37,179 bases of DNA from the NCBI GenBank assembly GCA_964346395.1, contig CAYFUT010000022.1, forward strand, positions 1 through 37,179, written 5' to 3'. The translations under genes and the position numbers were made by a program. This document shows positions 31,101 to 36,818 of the stretch, in pieces; within the stretch, counting starts at the first letter, position 1, and each line of letters starts with the position of its first letter. This stretch comes from CAYFUT01 sp964346395 (GTDB taxonomy: Bacteria > Bacillota > Halanaerobiia > Halobacteroidales > Halobacteroidaceae). The notes under the pieces were generated by a model. It did no database searches. It was not told the origin of the DNA and saw only the letters and a program-made list of their open reading frames with translations.

Positions 31101-32477
31101 CATCTCAGTATCATTAAACTGATCAAGAATTAAACTTTCTTCTTTATCTTTAATTAATTCTAATTCAAAAATATCCGCTTCTGGATTAGTAGTGATTTGC
31201 TTTAGTAAGTAAATAAAATGATTAGACATTCTCTCCATAGTTTCTTCTTTAAATAAGCCAGAATTATACTGAAGTTTACCTATCATCCCCTCTTGTGTAT
31301 CCTGAAAAACCATCATTAAATTACTGGGAATACTTAAGAACTCTTGTGAAATTTCAGTCATTTCCAGCTCTTCAGTTAAACCATCATCTTCTTCATAGCT
31401 ATCCAATACAAATGTGACATCAAATAACGAATTCTCAACTGCATCAGTAGTGTTTAATTCTCTAAAAATTAAATTATTAGGACACTGTACATTTTTATAG
31501 GCTTCAATAATTGTTTCTTTAACCTCATCTAAAAAATCAGTAAAATTCATTTCGGCTTCAACTTGATCCCTAATAGGAAGTAGATTAACAAAATATCCCA
31601 TTACTTCTTCGTATTCTAGTCCCGGACGGTTTGTAAAGGGAGATGTTACAGTTATATCAGTATCGCCTGTATATTTATGAAGTAAAACTTTAAAGGCAGC
31701 AAATAAAAACATAAATAAAGTAGTTCCCTGTTCCCTGCTAATCTCTTGTAATTCCTGATGTAATTTATCTTCCATAACAAATTGATATTCTTTACCATAC
31801 CCTTGATCAGCAGAAGTTACTGGATGATCAGTAAGTAAATTTAAAGACTCAGCATCTTCCATCTTCTGCAGCCAATAATCCTGTTGTTCTTGATATTCAC
31901 CTGCTTTAATTTTTTTATTTTCTGCTACCACAAAATCGACAAATTCTTTTTCTACGGTTTCTTCTTTAATTTCTTCTCCTTCTTGTAAGGTTAAATATGT
32001 TGTTAATAATTTCTTTCTAAATAATTCTAAGGACCAACCATCAGAAATGATGTGGTGCATACAGAGAAAGAATAAGTACTCTGTTTCTCCGTTCTTCACT
32101 AATTTAGCTCTAAATAACGGTGGTTGAGCAAGGTCAAATTCAGTTAAAACATTTTCGGAATAAACCCTTTTAATTGCTTCTTCCTGCTCTTTAGCTTCTA
32201 AATTAGATATATCCTGGACATCTAAATTAAACTCAACTTCAGGGAAAATTACTTGTTGTGGTTCATTATCTTTAACTCTAAAACAAGTTCTTAATATAGA
32301 ATGCCTGTCAACAAGAATTTTGATTGCTGCTTCAAATAAATCAACATCAATCGCTTCTTTAATCGAAATTGCAGCAGAAAGATTATAGTGGGGAACTTCT
32401 TCAACCTGGCAGTCAAAATAAATCCCTTGTTGATTCTCAGATAAAGCAAATATTCTTTTCTCCCCTCTACTATTCAT
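22113..32477 (-). CDS. Hybrid NRPS/PKS: C-A-PCP-KS-AT0-ACP-C-A-PCP-KS
   Basis: The largest protein, 3454 residues from the ATG at 32477. The in-frame GTG two codons earlier is too close to the GAGGTG ribosome binding site. Order: C 10-450 (HHIISDG 141-147); A 465-960 (code D659 V660 T663 N702 F731 A733 I757 I765 Y766 K956, no assignment); PCP (Ser1013); KS 1073-1498 (Cys1243 in TGCSTSL, His1379, His1417); decayed AT 1588-1803; ACP (Ser1922); C 1976-2400 (HHIIADG 2106-2112); A 2428-2920 (code D2620 I2621 L2624 Q2663 M2689 G2691 M2714 V2722 W2723 K2909, DILQMGMVWK, close to the Gly code DILQLGLIWK); PCP (Ser2966); KS 3023-3447 (Cys3192, His3328, His3366). Neither PKS module has a KR, so beta-keto groups should persist. 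The first C domain probably receives the aminated lipid. The protein ends at a KS whose AT0-ACP lie on the next protein. Confidence 0.94.
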   Translation of the reverse strand: MNSRGEKRIFALSENQQGIYFDCQVEEVPHYNLSAAISIKEAIDVDLFEAAIKILVDRHSILRTCFRVKDNEPQQVIFPEVEFNLDVQDISNLEAKEQEEAIKRVYSENVLTEFDLAQPPLFRAKLVKNGETEYLFFLCMHHIISDGWSLELFRKKLLTTYLTLQEGEEIKEETVEKEFVDFVVAENKKIKAGEYQEQQDYWLQKMEDAESLNLLTDHPVTSADQGYGKEYQFVMEDKLHQELQEISREQGTTLFMFLFAAFKVLLHKYTGDTDITVTSPFTNRPGLEYEEVMGYFVNLLPIRDQVEAEMNFTDFLDEVKETIIEAYKNVQCPNNLIFRELNTTDAVENSLFDVTFVLDSYEEDDGLTEELEMTEISQEFLSIPSNLMMVFQDTQEGMIGKLQYNSGLFKEETMERMSNHFIYLLKQITTNPEADIFELELIKDKEESLILDQFNDTEMAIDYERTIYDLFEEQVAENPDQVGIVDKDNNLTYREINQKANQLARSLREKGVKPESTVGIMVDRCPEMIIGILGILKAGGAYVPLDPDYPDERTEYILEDSATSLLLTKKVEKEFDWDGELIDISFSNDNLYQGSTKKLLQINHPTDLAYIIYTSGSTGKPKGVMIEHRNVVNILSVLEDLYPLTNEDTYLLKTPFTFDVSVTELFGWFAGNGKLAILEPKQEKDPVKILEAIEKYQITHINFVPSLFRPFLDLFTGDYGVDRLSSLNYIFVAGEAVKPKMIDDFYSLETDIEFVNIYGPTEATIYASNYPLKNFSDGVNVPIGQPLPNCKTYIVDKNKLQPIGVPGELCLSGVGLARGYVNREELTAEKFVPNPFIDDQESDYKKMYRTGDLARWLPDGNMEYLGRIDFQVKIRGNRVELGEIANNLMEYEKIRETVVTAKETEDDNKVLCAYYTGAEDIIATELRKYLADRLPSYMIPAHFISLEEMPHTTSGKIDRKELPIPEEFSREVASDYIPPQTEIEQTIAEIWKEVLNVEQVGLNDNFFDLGGHSLSLIKVNNKLKQAFNKDIPVVKLFQHSTINSLVELIDDFEEENKSGQSIYREKTEKEIDTDIAVIGMSGRFPGAEEIEEFWDNLKKGVESIKNFSAEELKEAGVPEEELNNPNYVKAKGVIDDVEYFDPEVFNYSPREVEVMDPQLRTLYKCAQEALERGGYNPDNYPGLIGCFAGCSDNYEWANKFLLTERNMGDQYQAFTLNASNFLSTRISYKLDLKGPSYTAQTGCSTSLVTIHLACQSLINGECDMALAGGVTVELPREEGYIYDDGMMFSPDGHCRPFDEQAAGTVFSNGAGMVLLKPLDQAIEDGDHIEAVIKGSAINNDGNDKVAYTAPSVEGQAKVMKAAYRRAGLNPETIDYIEAHGTGTNMGDPIELESLQLAFNTDKKQFCHLGSVKGNVGHTDIAAGVTGFIKTALCLKNKKLPPTVNFDKPNPKLDLINSPFTINQELIDWESNDSPLRAGINSFGVGGTNAHMILEEAPDYGELAPGKEWNVLCLSAETKSALSRGIKNLADYLDSNQQLNLSDVAYTLQVGRKNYQYRQKVVCKTIEEAVSKLESAAKLDGYNPDEGTKNINFILAGSENQEISRAKELYEQEDYFKELVDDSLELLAADLREEVEQIYQAENFKDIEQRKVREVAAFILEYALAKLLIKWGIEPTAMVGKGPGEYAAACVGEVISLADILELIVCEEVEEIREKLEEIEINKPSISYISTRSGQWVNRDQLANPEYWLTPRQDSKDFKEGVEKLAGGENDYFLDLGTAGNLAKTICEAEEPVYFSLLPDNRETSNCKYLIDKIGRLWCEGIDINWDDFYEQKRYRVVLPTYSFDQHYFSVDVLSPEDLMGGETALEEVAASESTTLYEREKSEDYIAPRDEIEEVVVGAFEQVLGVTNISVDEDFFELGGDSLKAVSLNSELHKELNVELEISELFNHPTPEELAEFISDYADENLYSSIEPAEEREYYPLSSAQKRMYALYQLEEQSVAYNLPTATIIEGKIDFKRFEEAFQQLIDRHEALRTSFEVVDGKPMQKIDDNVDLNLNYKEVSITDDNEIDDLAQEFIKPYDLSEAPLFRIELVKIGEGRHVLLFDVHHIIADGTSAEIMVRDGCQLYFNDPEDLQNLRIQYKDFAVWQNDLLNSDKIKDQKEYWVNKFKGEIPILDMPTDYPRPPIKSFEGDRVYFEIGEELTEKVKEFASNQGATLYMTLLSIYNVLLHKYSGQEDIIVGSPTAGRRHADLEEIVGMFINNLPIRNFPASDKTFQQFLAEVKENTLEAFENQDYQFDALVNELDLDRDVSRNPLFETEFDLQNMEFYDWNIEELQFSPYQLTRKTSQFDIALECQEEGDKIAATFEYCTEIFKQETVERLAKHYRSLLETVTEQPELKLADIDVNTEEDKRLLLEEFNDTEREYGDDKLLSELFEEQVEKEPDRTAVIFEDKSLTNQELNNRTNQLARKLRNKGVGRETKVGLLTERSLEMVISILAVLKAGGTYIPLDPEYPAERINYMIEDSGANFLLTQEGIDLDLEFSGEAINVDDDSIYQGPVTNLEPINQADDLAYIIYTSGSTGNPKGVMIPHQAVHNFINGVADKIEFNDKKIISVTTFSFDIFVLELLLPLVKGETTVIANEEEQRDPVKLNQVICKHDIDMIQTTPSRMKTLVDDPACAEAFATLNCIMVGGENFPLPLLEKLQDKTDAKIYNMYGPTEATVWSSIDDLTEKDRIEIGQPIANTDIYIVNENNQLQPIGVYGELCIAGDGLARGYHNLPEKTEEVFVDNPFVEGERMYKTGDLARWLPNGELDIRGRIDHQVKIRGYRVELGEIEQTLLDYQSLKEVCVVKRTDENNNNYLTAYYVVKGNLDSPATSELRDFVSEKLPHYMIPSHFVEVEAMPLTPNGKIDRNALPKPDKFKSDREATFVEPKSNIEKQIADIWKEVLGIEEVGVTDNFFEIGGHSLAVIQVTQKMRQLVDREIPTVTMFQYPTIKSLVDLFKSEEVDFNITVRNREGDLEGDIAVVGLSGRFPGAKNITEYWDLIKNGKETITHFTDQELKESGIEASLINNPNYVKAKGYLEDIKYFDADFFDYSPKEAEMMDPQLRLLHQSTWKTLEHAGYNPDAYNGSIGLYLGSASNMAWMTRFLGQQGNIAQSYDLGTLNEKDFVATRIAYKLNLQGPSFTVQTACSTSLVAIHLACQSILEGECDMALAGGVAVSLPRKEGYLYQEGMIFSPDGRCRPFDAQANGTVFGEGIGVVALKRLEDALEDGDYIHGVIKGSAINNDGDRKVGFTAPSIEGQAETIKDAYNIAGVDPETVGYIEAHGTGTQLGDPVEIQALQTAFNTPKKQYCAIGSVKANIGHLDTAAGVAGFIKAVLSLRNRKLPPVINFNQPNSKVEFENSPFFINSKLTDWKADQHPLRAGVSSFGIGGTNCHIVLEEAPERRQQSNE
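27069..27716 (-). other. Decayed in-line acyltransferase domain (AT0) no. 1
   Basis: Residues about 1588-1803 of the 3454-residue hybrid, between KS and ACP. The N-terminal GQGSQ region is unrecognisable (NFILAGSENQEISRAKELYE), GHSxG reads GKGPG (1679-1683; Ser replaced by Gly1681), and only about 44 residues separate it from PSISYISTRSG, against 137 in the discrete AT. The catalytic Ser, Arg and His are therefore all missing. The post-AT linker LPTYSFDQHYF is retained. The missing segment is the same as in the second AT0, which points to one event followed by module duplication. Confidence 0.82.
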
Positions 32478-32538
32478 TTTCACACCTCTTTCATTAAAAA
32501 TATTTTGTATTTTGGCAATTATCAGAATAAACAGAAAA

Positions 32539-33240
32539 TTATAAATATTCAGTTATAATTTTTAACATTTTATCTTTATTTTTTTCCTCCTGAAAGAAAA
32601 AGTGTCCTCCAGAAAAATGATAAATGTCTATTTTTTGTTTGCTATATCTCTGCCATTCTTCAAGTTGATTGGCAAATTCATCATTTCTACCAGCAAATAT
32701 TATAAGCTTAGCTGCAAATGCTTGCTTATCCCGCTCTTCATAACTATATTGCTCATACGCTTTAAAATCAGATCTTAAAATAGGAATAAATAATTTTTTT
32801 AACTGAGGATCGGTAAAAACTTCTTCAGGAGTTCCTCCATAATAAGCAATCCGTTTTTTAAATTCCTTTTCAGGTAGGGAATGAATCTTTTCTTCTTTTG
32901 GCTGACAATGCGGCGGACCCATTCCTGAAATAAATATATAATCTGGTTTAGATAATTTATTATCTATTATTTTAGAGGTTAATTCATAAGCAATAAGTGC
33001 TCCTAAACTATGGCCGAAAAAAGCATACTGTCCGTCCAGCATTTTATCTTTAATTTGAACATAAGCATCTTCAACCATTGCCTCAACTGAATCCAGTAAA
33101 TCCTCTTTTAATCTTTTACCATGGCCTGGTAATTCTATTGGTATTAATTCTATTTTATCAGAAAGCATATCTTTCCACTCTGTATATACACGAGCCGAAC
33201 CACCAGCATAAGGAAAACAAACTAGTTTTATATTTTCCAC
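32539..33240 (-). CDS. Type II thioesterase
   Basis: A free alpha/beta-hydrolase of 233 residues of the NRPS/PKS editing thioesterase family (SrfAD/GrsT type), which removes wrong or stalled acyl groups from carrier proteins in the cytoplasm. The triad is visible: Ser78 in GHSLGA, Asp187 in GRNDEF and His213 in GGHFFF. The N-terminal CFPYAGGSA and the ELPGHGKR motif are typical of the family. The start is a GTG at 33240 with GAGGGGG about 5 nt upstream; no in-frame ATG fits better. It lies between the phosphopantetheinyl transferase and the first synthase gene. With no thioesterase domain at the end of the last synthase, an additional role in product release cannot be excluded. Confidence 0.93.
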   Translation of the reverse strand: MENIKLVCFPYAGGSARVYTEWKDMLSDKIELIPIELPGHGKRLKEDLLDSVEAMVEDAYVQIKDKMLDGQYAFFGHSLGALIAYELTSKIIDNKLSKPDYIFISGMGPPHCQPKEEKIHSLPEKEFKKRIAYYGGTPEEVFTDPQLKKLFIPILRSDFKAYEQYSYEERDKQAFAAKLIIFAGRNDEFANQLEEWQRYSKQKIDIYHFSGGHFFFQEEKNKDKMLKIITEYL

Positions 33241-33307
33241 TGTATCCCCCTCTTAACTTTACTTGTTTTTTTTCGCTATAATGTTTCTAAAAATTCACTA
33301 TGGCTCT

Positions 33308-33943
33308 TTATAATATTTTTTTAATTGCTAGTTGGTCAAAGGAACACACAGATAATATATAGTCATTATCAAGAGAAATTTGTTTAAAATAACCAGGAGT
33401 ATATTTTTCTGATGAAAATTTTATTTCCCCCTTGTCCACTTTTATAGTAAACAAATCTAAAGGAATTGATAAGCCTTTCCCCATTGCCTTGATATAACTT
33501 TCTTTTAAAGTCCATAATTTATAAAAATAATCTAAGCTTTCTTTGCGCATTAAATCTTGATACTCTTGTTTTGAAAAAAATCTCTTAGCAATTTTATAAT
33601 CAATTGGTTTTATTTTTTCAATATCCACCCCCACCTGTTTCTTATCTACAGCACAAACAACCCAATCTCCAGCATGAGAAATATTAAAGTGGAAATCAGG
33701 ATAACCTACAAGATATGGTTTACCATAACTATTTGTTTTAAAAACAATTTGATCATTACTCAACTCTAGCTTTTGGCAAATGATCTTTCTAACTAAAATT
33801 TCTCCGATCAAACTTCGACATTTATCCTCTTTATAAATAAAATTCTCTACTTTACTTCTTTTTTTGGGAGAAACCAAAGTTAACATTTGATCTATAGACT
33901 CTACTTTTATGCTTTTTATTCCTTTAACACTATAGATTTTCAG
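33308..33943 (-). CDS. Sfp-type 4'-phosphopantetheinyl transferase (apparent CTG start)
   Basis: Activates the carrier domains by moving phosphopantetheine from CoA to the conserved serine. FNISHAGDW, GVDIE and WTLKESYIKAMGKG are the signatures of the Sfp family. The first ATG (33886) gives 192 residues and lacks the usual N-terminus. The open frame extends upstream to a stop at 33971, and the added codons after a CTG at 33943 read KIYSVKG, like the Sfp N-terminus (MKIYGIY). A run of seven G lies 5 nt before that CTG, while the ATG has only a weak AGAG. From the CTG the protein has 211 residues and its metal-binding GVDIE residues fall at 107 and 109, the same numbers as in B. subtilis Sfp. 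It is the first gene of the operon. Confidence 0.88.
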   Translation of the reverse strand: MKIYSVKGIKSIKVESIDQMLTLVSPKKRSKVENFIYKEDKCRSLIGEILVRKIICQKLELSNDQIVFKTNSYGKPYLVGYPDFHFNISHAGDWVVCAVDKKQVGVDIEKIKPIDYKIAKRFFSKQEYQDLMRKESLDYFYKLWTLKESYIKAMGKGLSIPLDLFTIKVDKGEIKFSSEKYTPGYFKQISLDNDYILSVCSFDQLAIKKIL

Positions 33944-33948
33944 TAATA

Positions 33949-33955
33949 CCCCCCC
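33949..33955 (-). promoter_or_regulatory. Strong ribosome binding site deciding the CTG start
   Basis: Seven consecutive G on the minus strand, 5 nt before the CTG at 33943. No ATG, GTG or TTG occurs in frame between the upstream stop (33971) and this CTG, so the site argues for initiation at CTG. Confidence 0.55.
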
Positions 33956-33971
33956 TAATAAAAAATTTTCT

Positions 33972-34006
33972 TACTAATACTAAATTTCATAAAAACATTA
34001 TTAGTA
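33972..34006. repeat. Inverted repeat TACTAATA-N19-TATTAGTA upstream of the operon
   Basis: Perfect 8-bp arms at 33972-33979 and 33999-34006, centred about 45 nt before the first start codon. On the minus strand a TATACT (-10-like) overlaps the far arm, but I see no matching -35. It could be an operator or a leader hairpin; chance occurrence in AT-rich DNA is also possible. Confidence 0.3.
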
Positions 34007-34388
34007 TAAGAAAATAAACCAATAATTTTTAATTAAACCGCTTCAGCATTTAAATCATACAAAATATGAAGTTTAATTCCCCCTTAGTTTTTCTAAATCT
34101 TGTCCATGGAAATGATGATAAACACAGACTATAACGTTCCTTTTAACCCTATAGTAAATGTAAATTTATCAAATAAGTAATTAAATATTTTGTGAATTAT
34201 TAGGGGAAATTTGTGAAATTATAAACTATTATGCTTATATAGGCTAGAAAAAATCTTATAAATAAATCTCATTTCGTATTATAAGCTTAATAGGTAAGTT
34301 CATTTAAAGTGAAATATTAGCTTTTATTTAGTCTGAATTTGAAGTTAAGCTTATAAATTTGGAAAGTCATTTTATTATCTTCTATTGA

Positions 34389-34475
34389 TATGGAAAAGTT
34401 GAAGTAAACGCCGGAGATTTAGTCTTGTTTTGTTCAAATGGGATAACTAAAATGTTATCTGAAACAGAGTTATTT
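34389..34475 (+). pseudogene. Remnant of a PP2C/SpoIIE-like phosphatase
   Basis: A 29-codon stretch reads VEVNAGDLVLFCSNGITKM and continues LSETELF, matching the GDxxLLCSDGLT...S..EL core of PP2C-type phosphatases, with the conserved Asp changed to Asn. A stop (TGA 34386-34388) lies immediately upstream in frame and no other part of the protein is seen. It is at most a fragment. Confidence 0.3.
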
Positions 34476-34505
34476 GTAAACTACTATATTATTATCCTCT
34501 TTTCC

Positions 34506-34537
34506 ATTATATTACCATTTAGTTTAAAAAAAGTCAA
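34506..34537 (-). promoter_or_regulatory. Candidate sigma-A type promoter for the biosynthetic operon
   Basis: Reading leftward, TTGACT (34532-34537) is followed after 17 nt by TAATAT (34509-34514), which overlaps a perfect TATAAT (34506-34511; spacing 20). It sits directly downstream of a terminator-like hairpin and points at the operon, with about 560 nt to the first start codon. No better promoter was seen closer to the first gene. Confidence 0.5.
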
Positions 34538-34557
34538 GCTTTTTTATCTTTTAAAAC

Positions 34558-34587
34558 AAAAAATCCGGCCAACTACAAAGCGGGATT
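34558..34587 (-). terminator. Rho-independent terminator-like hairpin, leftward
   Basis: On the minus strand AATCCCGC and GCCGGATT pair in seven of eight positions around a 10-nt loop and run into TTTTTTG. It would end transcription coming from the right-hand remnants just before the candidate operon promoter. Confidence 0.5.
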
Positions 34588-34705
34588 GAATATGATTTTA
34601 AATTACTTTACATCATACATTCATATCTAGCAATATCACAGTTATTAACTAAAGTTTCTATATATTTATACTTTAACCGTTCTATCTCGATTGTAATAAC
34701 TAAGA

Positions 34706-34855
34706 TCAATTTTTTAATATCTGCTTAAACTTTATAATTACGATTTCTATTCTTTGTATAATAAGTATTAATGATATTGATGCAAAATCAAAACCGTTTT
34801 TACACTCTTTAATAAAGTTCTCCATTGTACCACGATTACAGTAATACTTAAAAGT
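34706..34855 (-). pseudogene. IS1380-family transposase remnant, C-terminal part
   Basis: Directly after the TAA at 34856-34858 the same frame continues with YYCNRGTMENFIKECKNGFD, a conserved block of IS1380-family transposases (N-RG-x-E-x-x-IKE-x-K). After that the similarity fades and the frame ends at 34706. Together with the end of the ORF at 34856-35344 it shows a transposase broken by an in-frame stop and by later decay. No intact transposase or clear terminal repeats were found. Confidence 0.6.
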
Positions 34856-35344
34856 TTATTCAGGCGTCATATCCATATTAGTAACAATAAATGTATATTG
34901 ATATGTTAACTGATTAGCAGGTTTCTCAACTTTAACAACAACTCGTCTTGGATAATCCCAACTGCCAATCATCTCTGAGGGCTGATTAAATTTGGCTGCT
35001 TCCATACAGCTCAGGCCAACTATTCCCTTAGGAGCAATAGCTTTCCAACCTCTCTGTTCATCCTTTAATACTTTTCTTTTATATAGTTCTTTTCCCAAAC
35101 TAACTCCTTCTGGACAATCCCTTTCCCACGCTTTTGTTAATTTCTTAGCCCGTTCTTTGGCTCGATTTATATTTCTACCTAAAACAAACTCAGTTTGGAC
35201 TGCAATTTGTACTTTTTCTAATTTATCCTCAGGCCCCTTTATGTTAGCTGCTTTACTTTTAATATATTTATTTTTCTTATTCAAATCTGTAGCTCCAGCA
35301 TACCTATCTCTAACTGCAAATTTTAAATTTCTTATCCGCGACAT
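34856..35344 (-). CDS. Chimeric ORF: unknown N-terminal part plus IS1380 transposase segment
   Basis: An open frame of 162 residues starting at an ATG with GGAG 8 nt upstream. Residues 1 to about 122 are basic and I do not recognise them. From about 126 the sequence (GSWDYPRRVVVKVEKP, then YTFIVTNMDMTPE) matches the middle of IS1380-family transposases. That similarity carries on past the stop codon. The ORF therefore looks like a junction of an unrelated segment with a decayed insertion sequence; whether it is expressed is doubtful. It begins 22 nt after the methyltransferase stop. Confidence 0.45.
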   Translation of the reverse strand: MSRIRNLKFAVRDRYAGATDLNKKNKYIKSKAANIKGPEDKLEKVQIAVQTEFVLGRNINRAKERAKKLTKAWERDCPEGVSLGKELYKRKVLKDEQRGWKAIAPKGIVGLSCMEAAKFNQPSEMIGSWDYPRRVVVKVEKPANQLTYQYTFIVTNMDMTPE

Positions 35345-35366
35345 TATAAAGGCTCCAAAACATAAA

Positions 35367-35975
35367 CTAAATATCTCTTTTAGCTGCTAACACACCTACC
35401 AAAGGGTGTAGTTTATGCAGTTCCACATTGAAATCAGTCTCTGCAAAACAAGCTTTTAGTTCTTCCGCTTTGGAAGGCTGATCAACCTCCGGACCATATC
35501 CTACCTCAGAAGATCCATCTTTATATTTACTCGGCTCGTCAAAAAACATTAAGTCACCAATATAAATCTCTTCTAAACTCTTCCCCACTGCTGTAATCAT
35601 TTTCTTAATTGCTTCTTGTTTCTCGGGCAAACTCAAATGATGCAGCGCATAATTAGAGATAACTTTTGTAACTTCTTTTCCTTTTAAATCAATTGTTTGA
35701 TCTGGCTCCGCAAAGGTCCCCACATAAAATTCTAGATTAGCAGATTGGTTTTGCTCTGCTTTTTCTTTAGCCTGTTTAATCATGCCTTCACTGAGATCAA
35801 TTCCAATCCCTAATTTAATATCGTCAGCTAAATTAATAATCTGCTCTCCTGTACCGCAGTCTAGATCCAAAATAATATCATCTGGTTGTGGATTTACCAA
35901 TTTACTAACTGTTTCTAAAGATTTTTCTCGCCAATAATACCTGTTAGCTAACTGATCATAATTTATATTGGACAC
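35367..35975 (-). CDS. Class I SAM-dependent methyltransferase
   Basis: A small methyltransferase of 202 residues from the GTG at 35975, preferred over a GTG three codons upstream because AAGGG lies 8 nt before it. Motif I reads ILDLDCGTGEQI (residues 35-46), with Asp where most family members have Gly. The acidic motif II follows in GIGIDLSEGMIKQAKEKA, and a motif near SNYALHHL matches the family. The substrate cannot be told; it may be a small molecule. It lies outside the synthase operon beyond the terminator and next to a broken methyltransferase of similar type, so a link to the polyketide-peptide is unlikely. Confidence 0.75.
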   Translation of the reverse strand: MSNINYDQLANRYYWREKSLETVSKLVNPQPDDIILDLDCGTGEQIINLADDIKLGIGIDLSEGMIKQAKEKAEQNQSANLEFYVGTFAEPDQTIDLKGKEVTKVISNYALHHLSLPEKQEAIKKMITAVGKSLEEIYIGDLMFFDEPSKYKDGSSEVGYGPEVDQPSKAEELKACFAETDFNVELHKLHPLVGVLAAKRDI

Positions 35976-35986
35976 ATATACCACCC

Positions 35987-36282
35987 TTAAATTCTTTTGG
36001 CCACTACAAACATTTCTGCAAAATCAGCCGTTACTTTTTTAACTGAATTTTCTTTTATTAACAATAAAATCGAAACTATTTTGGTCATATGGTAATTTTT
36101 CTGCTAAACCTAAGTTCAACTTTTTCTTTTGCCTTTTCCAGCATTGCTTCTGAAGCATCTAAGCCGTACCAGTTAATAATTTGCTCTTTAAACTCCTTAA
36201 AATCATAGTCAAAAGCAACTTCCTGGCGAAACTTATTTCTATCATATCTAGCTACTACCTCCGAAAAATCAGTCTGTCTAAT
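35987..36282 (-). pseudogene. Broken class I methyltransferase
   Basis: Pieces of one methyltransferase lie in order but in different frames. The N-terminus QTDFSEVVARYDRNKFRQ sits about 9 nt after a good AGGAGG, with ATT where a start codon would be. Then come INWYGLDASEAMLEKAKEKV, a frameshift, AEKLPYDQNSFDFIV, another break, and a C-terminus ending ADFAEMFVVAKRI at 35987. The glycine-rich SAM-binding motif I between the first two pieces is missing. An enzyme in this state cannot work. Confidence 0.6.
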
Positions 36283-36322
36283 AATTAAGCACCTCCTAAT
36301 AATACAAGGCCAACTTTTACGA

Positions 36323-36787
36323 TTATAATTTCCTCTCAAATTCCACTTCATGTTTTATCGGTATCTCTTCGAATCCATACTTAGGGTTAATTTTTCTTGC
36401 TTCTACAACAGCATTTGCATGTACAGATGCTATCTCAAAACCCCTCTTTTGATAAAATTTCATTGACTTAAGATTATCATTTGTCGTAATTAACCATATT
36501 CTTTTACACTTCTTCTTGCGTGCAGTTTCAATTGCTTTTTCTAATAATTTTGAGCCTATTCCTTTATCCTCAATTAAACTATCTAGAGAAACAATCTCAC
36601 ATTCATCATTATTTATTTCATAAGTAATAACCCCCTGGATTTCATCTTCATAATAAGCTACAGACCCCGATAGTTCATCTGCTTTATGCACCTTGCCTCT
36701 GAAAACTATAAGTGTAGATCCCCACCTGCATTCAATTAATTTTTCTACTTTATCTCTTATTTCATCCGTGATTTTTTCAACTCTCAT
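36323..36787 (-). CDS. GNAT-family N-acetyltransferase
   Basis: A probable acetyl-CoA dependent acyltransferase of 154 residues. The acetyl-CoA binding loop reads EDKGIGSKLL (73-82), followed by helix ARKKKCKRIWLITTNDN and the family ending FYQKRGFEI. The ATG at 36787 is chosen because GGAGGG lies 7 nt upstream; the upstream TTG overlaps that site. The WGST and RGKVH motifs near residues 22-33 are shared with a common small GNAT subfamily of unknown substrate. It looks intact but sits among remnants, and nothing ties it to the synthase operon. Confidence 0.78.
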   Translation of the reverse strand: MRVEKITDEIRDKVEKLIECRWGSTLIVFRGKVHKADELSGSVAYYEDEIQGVITYEINNDECEIVSLDSLIEDKGIGSKLLEKAIETARKKKCKRIWLITTNDNLKSMKFYQKRGFEIASVHANAVVEARKINPKYGFEEIPIKHEVEFERKL

Positions 36788-36818
36788 CACGTTTCCCTCC
36801 AAAAATATTTTTATCTTT

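Larger units (their letters stand above)
33944..34505 (-). other. Long AT-rich leader between the promoter-like site and the first gene
   Basis: About 560 bases without a convincing gene on the minus strand. They hold the inverted repeat near 33990, the ribosome binding site at 33949 and, on the opposite strand, a short phosphatase-like remnant (34389-34475). I recognise no known riboswitch or T-box. Confidence 0.4.

Noticed and set aside
33944..34855. Riboswitch, T-box or CRISPR array in the 0.9-kb gap
   Set aside because: No conserved core of a known riboswitch or T-box and no regularly spaced direct repeats were seen; the gap is AT-rich with gene remnants.
36085..36351. An 88-residue protein starting with an ATG at 36351
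   Set aside because: The real similarity starts only at QTDFSEVV after the ribosome binding site near 36295; the upstream part overlaps the GNAT gene. It is better described as part of a broken methyltransferase.
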